Assembly: GCA_016744015.1 (NCBI GenBank)
Contig: JADGFD010000008.1
Location: 98,217 to 162,216, forward strand
Origin: Paracoccaceae bacterium
GTDB taxonomy: Bacteria; Pseudomonadota; Alphaproteobacteria; Rhodobacterales; Rhodobacteraceae
DNA: 64,000 nt
Direction: 5' to 3'
Under the pieces are notes generated by a model. That model ran no database searches, had not been told where the DNA came from, and was given only the letters and a program-made list of their open reading frames with translations. The position numbers and the translations under genes were made by a program. Positions 60,225-64,000 of the stretch are shown here, one piece after another. Each line of letters starts with the position of its first letter. Position 1 is the first letter of the stretch.

Positions 60225-60821
60225 ATGATGGCAGCGCCTCCTCCACCGCCCTCTACGCAAAATCATGTGGCGGGCATTCTGCGCGGCGCTTTAATTGCGT
60301 GTGAAGACGGTGAAATTGCCATCGAATCCGTGCGGATTGGCGATATTGTCAACACGCTTTCAGATGGCCCGCAAGTGGTGCGCTGGGTCGGGAGCACCGA
60401 GCTTGAAGCGCCCTTGGTGCAAATTCAGGCAGGCGCATTGGGGAAAAACACGCCGGTGCAAGACCTGCTGGTCGCGCCAAACCAGCGCATGGCTCTATCC
60501 GGTTGGCAAGCCGAGGTTTTGTTTGGGGAAACCCGCGTTTTGGCCACAGCTGAGGCGCTGGTGAATGGGGAAAACATTCTCCTCCTCAAGCAACCAAGTG
60601 GTTCAGAGTGTTTTCACATCCTGTTTGACAAACACGAGACCATAGCCGCCAACGGCACCGCCACAGAGAGCTTCTACCCCAACAATTTTGTGCTCAGTCA
60701 GCTCCTCCCCGAGGCCCGCACCGCGCTGGCCAGTCAGGTACCTGAGCTGAGCACCCAAGCCCCCCCCTTTGACCTTGTTCACCCAGAGATTTCGGCTGCC
60801 GAAGCCGCTCTTTTACGATAG
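60225..60821 (+). CDS. Hint-domain protein without the canonical nucleophile Cys
   Basis: This 198-residue protein has a Hint (Hedgehog/intein) fold: ACEDGEIAIESVRIGDIVNT near residue 24, then PVQDLLVAPNQRMALSG near 78 and CFHILFDKHETIAANGTATE near 132. In related Rhodobacterales proteins this domain starts CFTPGT, with Cys as splice/cleavage nucleophile; here the position is ILRGAL, with a Cys six residues later. Autocatalysis is therefore doubtful. It may be involved in surface-protein maturation or be an inactive relic. Confidence 0.75.
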   Translation: MMAAPPPPPSTQNHVAGILRGALIACEDGEIAIESVRIGDIVNTLSDGPQVVRWVGSTELEAPLVQIQAGALGKNTPVQDLLVAPNQRMALSGWQAEVLFGETRVLATAEALVNGENILLLKQPSGSECFHILFDKHETIAANGTATESFYPNNFVLSQLLPEARTALASQVPELSTQAPPFDLVHPEISAAEAALLR

Positions 60822-60828
60822 GCTTAAT

Positions 60829-61219
60829 ATGCAGGAATTGATCAACCATCTGAGCGCCATTTCCCCGGAATGGGCAACTAGCCCGCTTCCTGAGCCATGC
60901 CACTTATCTGGCTCAATCCCTTCATGATGCGGGCAGCCCTATAGACTGGAAAACATGGCTTGCGGCAGACCTCCGGGCCGACGAAGCACTATGCTGGCAA
61001 GAGGACATCGTGCTCGCAGAATGCTTGCTCGGGATAGTGCAGAAAGAAGGAATATCAAGCCTTTTGGCGAGGCTCGAAACTGGCAATAGCGAAGGGGCTA
61101 AAACCAACAACAAACGCGCGCTTTGGATCGCTATGAAAGTAATAAGCGCGCAAACACAACGCTATGAGGACGCCGTGTTTGCACAGCTAGCCCGTGAACT
61201 GATGGCCGTGCAGGCCTAG
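60829..61219 (+). pseudogene. Frameshifted hypothetical protein
   Basis: ATG 60829 starts MQELINHLSAISPEW, but that frame stops at about 60927. From the CGGAATGGGC stretch (about 60868-60880) the coding sense continues in another frame as GQLARFLSHATYLAQSLHDA through WLAADLRADEALCWQEDIVL to TAG 61219. The joined product would be about 130 residues and helical. One missing or extra base explains the split; a sequencing error is possible. No family was recognised. It is 8 bp after the Hint gene and 5 bp from the convergent rsgA end. Confidence 0.65.
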
Positions 61220-61223
61220 CTCT

Positions 61224-62237
61224 CTATTTGCGCTTACTCAGCCCTCGCGCTTTGCCTCCCGCATGGAGCTTGCCAAGCTTGCGGTAGCGTTCACGGGATT
61301 CCGCAATGGTTTCATTACCATAAGCATCCTCGTTCATCAGCTTTCGCCAGCGCTTCAGCCGCTCTGGCTCCACCGCATCCCGCACCGCGCAACCCGGCTC
61401 GCTTTCATGGGCGCAGTCATTAAAGCGGCACTGCCCTGCCAGCTCTTCAATATCGGCAAACACCGCTTCCAGCCCCTCGCGCGCATCCGCCAGCCGCAAG
61501 GCGCGCATACCCGGCGTATCTATCAGCCAGCCGCCAGCCTGCATTTGATGCATAGAACGGGCGGTGGTGGTATGGCGTCCGCGAGCATCTGACGAGCGGA
61601 TATCCTGCGTGAGCTGGCTTAGCCCCGTCAGCGCGTTTGTCAGCGTGGTTTTCCCCACGCCCGAAGTGCCCAGCAAGGCCACCGTTTTACCTTCATCGCA
61701 ATACGCGGCAAGCTTTCCGGGCGTCGCAGGGTCCAGCGCATCCAGCGCATATACCATCACCCCCGGCAGGCTGCGCATAGCTTCGGCCTCAAATTCGCCG
61801 GGATTCTCAGCAAGGTCCGCCTTTGTCAAGATCAGCACCGGCTCCGCCCCGCCTTGGTGGGCCAGCGCAAAATAGCGCTCCAGCCGCGCGACGTTAAAAT
61901 CCTTGTTACAGGAAGAAACCACAAAAAGCGTATCCACATTGGCGGCGATCAGCTGGTCATCCATATTGGTGCGGGCATTGCGCCGTTTCAGCAGGCTTTG
62001 GCGCTCCAACACCTGCACCGGCTGGCCGGTTTCCGGGTCTTTCAGCACCCAGTCTCCCACCGTTACGCCCTGCTCTACCAGATCAAGGGTCATGTTAAGG
62101 CGCTCTGCCCCGCCCTCGCCTAGTGTGCCAATAAAAGATTTATGAATGTCCGTGACCCGCATCGGGATCAGGTTATCGGATAATTGCGCCGCAAAATGCG
62201 CATTCCAGCCCAACGCGGGCAAGGTATAAGAAGTCAT
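61224..62237 (-). CDS. rsgA: Ribosome small-subunit-dependent GTPase A
   Basis: This 337-residue circularly permuted GTPase aids late 30S maturation. The N-terminal OB fold precedes the permuted G motifs: G4 LTKADLAEN near 150, G1 GTSGVGKTTL near 205, G3 DTPGMRALRL near 255. A C-terminal zinc finger (CRFNDCAHESEPGC) is present. ATG 62237 is preferred over the frame-opening codon at 62279 by family alignment. The SRP RNA gene lies upstream on the same strand. Confidence 0.95.
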   Translation of the reverse strand: MTSYTLPALGWNAHFAAQLSDNLIPMRVTDIHKSFIGTLGEGGAERLNMTLDLVEQGVTVGDWVLKDPETGQPVQVLERQSLLKRRNARTNMDDQLIAANVDTLFVVSSCNKDFNVARLERYFALAHQGGAEPVLILTKADLAENPGEFEAEAMRSLPGVMVYALDALDPATPGKLAAYCDEGKTVALLGTSGVGKTTLTNALTGLSQLTQDIRSSDARGRHTTTARSMHQMQAGGWLIDTPGMRALRLADAREGLEAVFADIEELAGQCRFNDCAHESEPGCAVRDAVEPERLKRWRKLMNEDAYGNETIAESRERYRKLGKLHAGGKARGLSKRK

Positions 62238-62369
62238 GAGATAGCCTCGAATAAATTCGGAAATGCCCCCAAGGGGCAACGTTTCATCGGGCTGGCGAAA
62301 ATGTTAAACGCGGGCCCGGAGGGTGCTTGCAACAATCATGATATCCCTCCTGTGCGGGCGTTAAATAAG

Positions 62370-62467
62370 GTGAGAGGCTGGACATCGACCCAAACGGGAC
62401 TCGTTGTGGCTGCTTCCTTCCGGACCTGACCAAGTTGGCGAGGCGTTCGCCCGCGCCATCCTCTCGC
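62370..62467 (-). ncRNA. ffs: Signal recognition particle RNA (4.5S, small bacterial type)
   Basis: On the minus strand the conserved SRP domain IV core GGTCAGGTCCGGAAGGAAGC followed by AGCC is exact. The outer arms GAGAGG/CCTCTC pair to close a 90-100 nt hairpin. The RNA forms the SRP with Ffh for membrane-protein targeting. A -10-like TATATA lies at about 62474-62480. The exact ends are estimated from the stem. Confidence 0.93.
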
Positions 62468-62874
62468 GGTCTATATAAGGTGGTTATGGGGGCGGGTCAA
62501 GGCAGCAGGCCCGAAATGCACCTGCATTTTTACCAGCTTAAAAATGAAGAGGGGGGCGGGAAAACACTGTGCAAAAACACAGTGAATTTCCGTTGGCCGA
62601 GTTCGGACTCACATTGATAACTTAACTTATTGTTTTATAGGTTAATATTAAATGTGATTTTCAACCATACCCCCAATCACACCCCCAAACTATCAAAATA
62701 TGTCCAATTCCTACTGGATTTGTCTGACATCAGCGCTTATGGGTCCAAAAAGCGCTGATGTCAGACAGTGGCAACGCCCCAATAGCAGACTCCAGAAACG
62801 TTCGCTTGATTAGCCATTTACCAATGTAGCATAATTGCTGATATCTATAGAACAAAAGGAAAAGCTAGCCCATT
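62468..62874. other. Non-coding, AT-richer gap with a perfect hairpin
   Basis: No gene is supportable between ffs and the ORF at 62875. Within it, the segment 62630-62700 (TTGATAACTTAACTT, CCCCCAATCACACCCCC) is AT-rich and unlike its surroundings. The inverted repeat at 62721-62767 is the main structured element. Confidence 0.5.
62721..62767. repeat. 17-bp perfect inverted repeat (copy 1 of a 35-bp repeat)
   Basis: TGTCTGACATCAGCGCT and its exact complement enclose a 13-nt centre (TATGGGTCCAAAA). The first 35 bp (62721-62755) recur at 63925-63959. No T-run follows, so it is not a normal terminator. It marks the left edge of an AT-richer patch. Confidence 0.75.
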
Positions 62875-63372
62875 ATGCAGCCCGAATATTTAGAACTAAT
62901 GGAACGTTTTCAGACTACAATTGTCGGGGCGTTGGGATTTATTGGCGTTATTTGGACCATACGCGCCAATGCTCGCATTGTACGAGCCGAAAACCGCTTA
63001 CAAATTGCGGCCAAACGACAAGCTTTACGTCGAATATTAGCCGCCGAATTCAGAAGCTTTTCTTCTGCATTGAGAGCAAACGTTAAAGCGACGCCCCCAG
63101 ACAATGAGCCTCGATCGATGGGGCGACCGCATCGTATTTTATTAAAGGACGTAACCACTGAACTAGGCATTCTCGACTTAGGCGAAATCGATGTAGTCGC
63201 AAATGCTATCATAAGCCTTGAGGGAATGGATCAATATTTGGAGACTATTTCGTCACAACAATCGGGAGCTCGTTTTATAATTTCCACAGCTTCTTGGAAG
63301 GACTATTGCTATATTGCGTCTACTACGGCAGATGCACTAGAGCTCGCACTCGATGTACTTGGTGACAAATAG
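62875..63372 (+). CDS. Hypothetical membrane-anchored protein
   Basis: This 165-residue product has a hydrophobic segment near residues 15-28 (VGALGFIGVIWTI), then a basic amphipathic helix (RIVRAENRLQIAAKRQALRR) and a soluble tail. No family was recognised. The layout resembles small 'one TM plus coiled coil' accessory genes of genomic islands. It is flanked by the two copies of the 35-bp repeat and is AT-richer than the core genes. Confidence 0.6.
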   Translation: MQPEYLELMERFQTTIVGALGFIGVIWTIRANARIVRAENRLQIAAKRQALRRILAAEFRSFSSALRANVKATPPDNEPRSMGRPHRILLKDVTTELGILDLGEIDVVANAIISLEGMDQYLETISSQQSGARFIISTASWKDYCYIASTTADALELALDVLGDK

Positions 63373-63504
63373 GAATATAAAGGTTCTCCGCATACATTGT
63401 GGCATCTGACCTGCCACTGAATTGTCATAAAAAAGGCGTCGAAAATTTGCTTCACGCGTCAACGCTGTTGTTCAAACATCGACAATGGCTTCCCACTTCG
63501 AGCG

Positions 63505-63924
63505 TCAAGTTATGTCATCAGGAATAAGTGCGTTTCCATCTTCAAAATTTTCAATCAGATGGACATTCGCCATTCCATTCCAGTACTCTTCTGGGATGTG
63601 CTCAAAAACAATCATTTGAAAATCTTCGCCGGCCTGAACAATGTCGCCAACAAAACTGTTAAGTAATTTGAGCGCGCACTTAACTTTCTTTACATCTGGA
63701 CTATCCAGTTCCTTTTTTTCGGCCCCTTTTTCTCCCCAATAAGGTCGACTAAATTGATCAATCACCAAAAACGGCGCGACATGAGGTATCCTATTGGAGA
63801 TAATGATCTCATGAAGGCCGAGAAACATGAAAAGATGAAGAAACATGTGGTTTGAACTGCTACCCACATTTTCGATGAACAAAGACTTTGGCTTTTTGAG
63901 ATAGAGCCTTTTATCTTTATAATC
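63505..63924 (-). pseudogene. C-terminal stump of a DUF3732 protein (ABC three-component system ATPase)
   Basis: 140 codons on the minus strand match the C-terminal end of DUF3732 proteins: SLFIENVGSSSNHMFLHLFM, then PHVAPFLVIDQFSRPYWG, FQMIVFEHIPEEYW and the terminal FEDGNALIPDDIT. Complete proteins have about 600 residues, with Walker motifs in the missing part; this segment holds the Walker B/D-loop region (LVIDQFSRP). The coding sense ends abruptly at 63924, at the edge of the 35-bp repeat copy. No start codon of its own is present. DUF3732 ATPases belong to three-component conflict systems proposed to act in defence. Confidence 0.75.
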
Positions 63925-63959
63925 TGTCTGACATCAGCGCTTATGGGTCCAAAAAGCGC
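63925..63959. repeat. Copy 2 of the 35-bp repeat
   Basis: TGTCTGACATCAGCGCTTAT followed by GGGTCCAAAAAGCGC is identical to 62721-62755, but the second stem arm is missing. It abuts exactly the break in the DUF3732 remnant. Confidence 0.8.
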
Positions 63960-64000
63960 CATTTGATAAGAGAGTGTTTCTGGTTCATCGTTAACCACTG

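Noticed and set aside
62721..62767. Hairpin as an intrinsic terminator for ffs or rsgA
   Set aside because: It is upstream of those minus-strand genes, has no T-run on either side, and its first 35 bp are repeated 1.2 kb away.
62721..63959. Integron cassette with attC sites
   Set aside because: The repeat lacks the RYYYAAC / GTTRRRY core sites, and no integrase gene is in view.
63762..63998. 78-codon minus-strand frame across the 35-bp repeat
   Set aside because: It crosses the repeat in a different frame from the DUF3732 stump and shows no family similarity.
1..64000. CRISPR array or prophage
   Set aside because: No regularly spaced direct repeats of 24-40 bp and no cas, integrase or structural phage genes were seen.

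Overview
The window reads as a chromosomal segment of an alphaproteobacterium, most likely a marine Rhodobacterales (Roseobacter-type) organism. The evidence is a proton-translocating pntAB pair, a complete leucine-catabolic cluster, a DUF1127 gene followed by CCUCCUCCC-loop RNAs of the CcsR ('cuckoo') type known from Rhodobacter, a GAAC-N7-GAAC SOS box, an FnrL-type TTGAC-N4-GTCAA site, and a hisB-H-A-F-E arrangement. Gene density is high, with many 4-bp ATGA overlaps. No phage, CRISPR array or insertion sequence is visible.

Layout. 1-8.9 kb: the end of a DUF3572 gene, a HAD phosphatase, a GIY-YIG-like ORF, pntBA, a decayed small gene, tRNA-Gly(GCC), a TetR/DUF2306 divergent pair, a PDZ protein and a metallophosphoesterase. 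8.9-16.1 kb: pyruvate carboxylase, two small envelope proteins, and uvrD/pcrA behind an SOS box. 16.1-20.5 kb: a wrecked paralogue and an intact copy of a BMP-family binding protein, a PstS-like/OmpA fusion with three Cys-ended repeats, and a DUF1127-CcsR-like RNA locus. 20.6-27.8 kb: an MFS carrier and a full branched-chain amino-acid-type ABC transporter (SBP-ATPase-ATPase-permease-permease) coupled to a kynurenine-formamidase-like hydrolase. 27.8-32.7 kb: an FnrL-type promoter leading to a DksA/TraR-like protein and an APC carrier, then a sulfur module (persulfide-dioxygenase-like MBL protein, DUF442/TIGR01244 phosphatase-like protein, SulP carrier). 32.9-34.1 kb: an apparently leaderless ArsR-SRPBCC fusion and a DUF1761 protein. 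34.1-42.4 kb: leucine degradation (ivd, mccB, methyltransferase, mccA, GST, HMG-CoA lyase, enoyl-CoA hydratase) on the minus strand, with a plus-strand hicAB toxin-antitoxin pair set between ivd and mccB. 42.5-48.4 kb: HupE/UreJ and DUF4198 metal-handling genes, cueR-copA and a hydrolase. 48.8-54.6 kb: the histidine genes, split by a lipid/regulator block and by an AT-rich orphan inside hisA-hisF. 54.7-62.5 kb: a small Rhodobacterales protein, a DMT exporter, recR-ybaB-dnaX (with a decayed PilJ-type sensor gene between ybaB and dnaX), a nitroreductase, a Hint protein, a frameshifted ORF, rsgA and the SRP RNA. 62.6-64 kb: an AT-richer accessory patch bounded by a 35-bp repeat, holding an orphan membrane ORF and the C-terminal stump of a DUF3732 (ABC three-component system) ATPase.

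Two families of short palindromic repeats are scattered through the window. One (GTAGGGTGGG type) occurs five times: it lies in frame inside pyc and mccB, and it forms the stop codon of hisH and of the HMG-CoA lyase gene. The most notable items are the triple CcsR-like RNA locus, the five-copy coding/intergenic repeat family, the TGAAC-N4-GTTCA operator shared by ivd and the tetR/hydroxylase pair, the hicAB insertion in the leucine cluster, and the repeat-bounded DUF3732 remnant.
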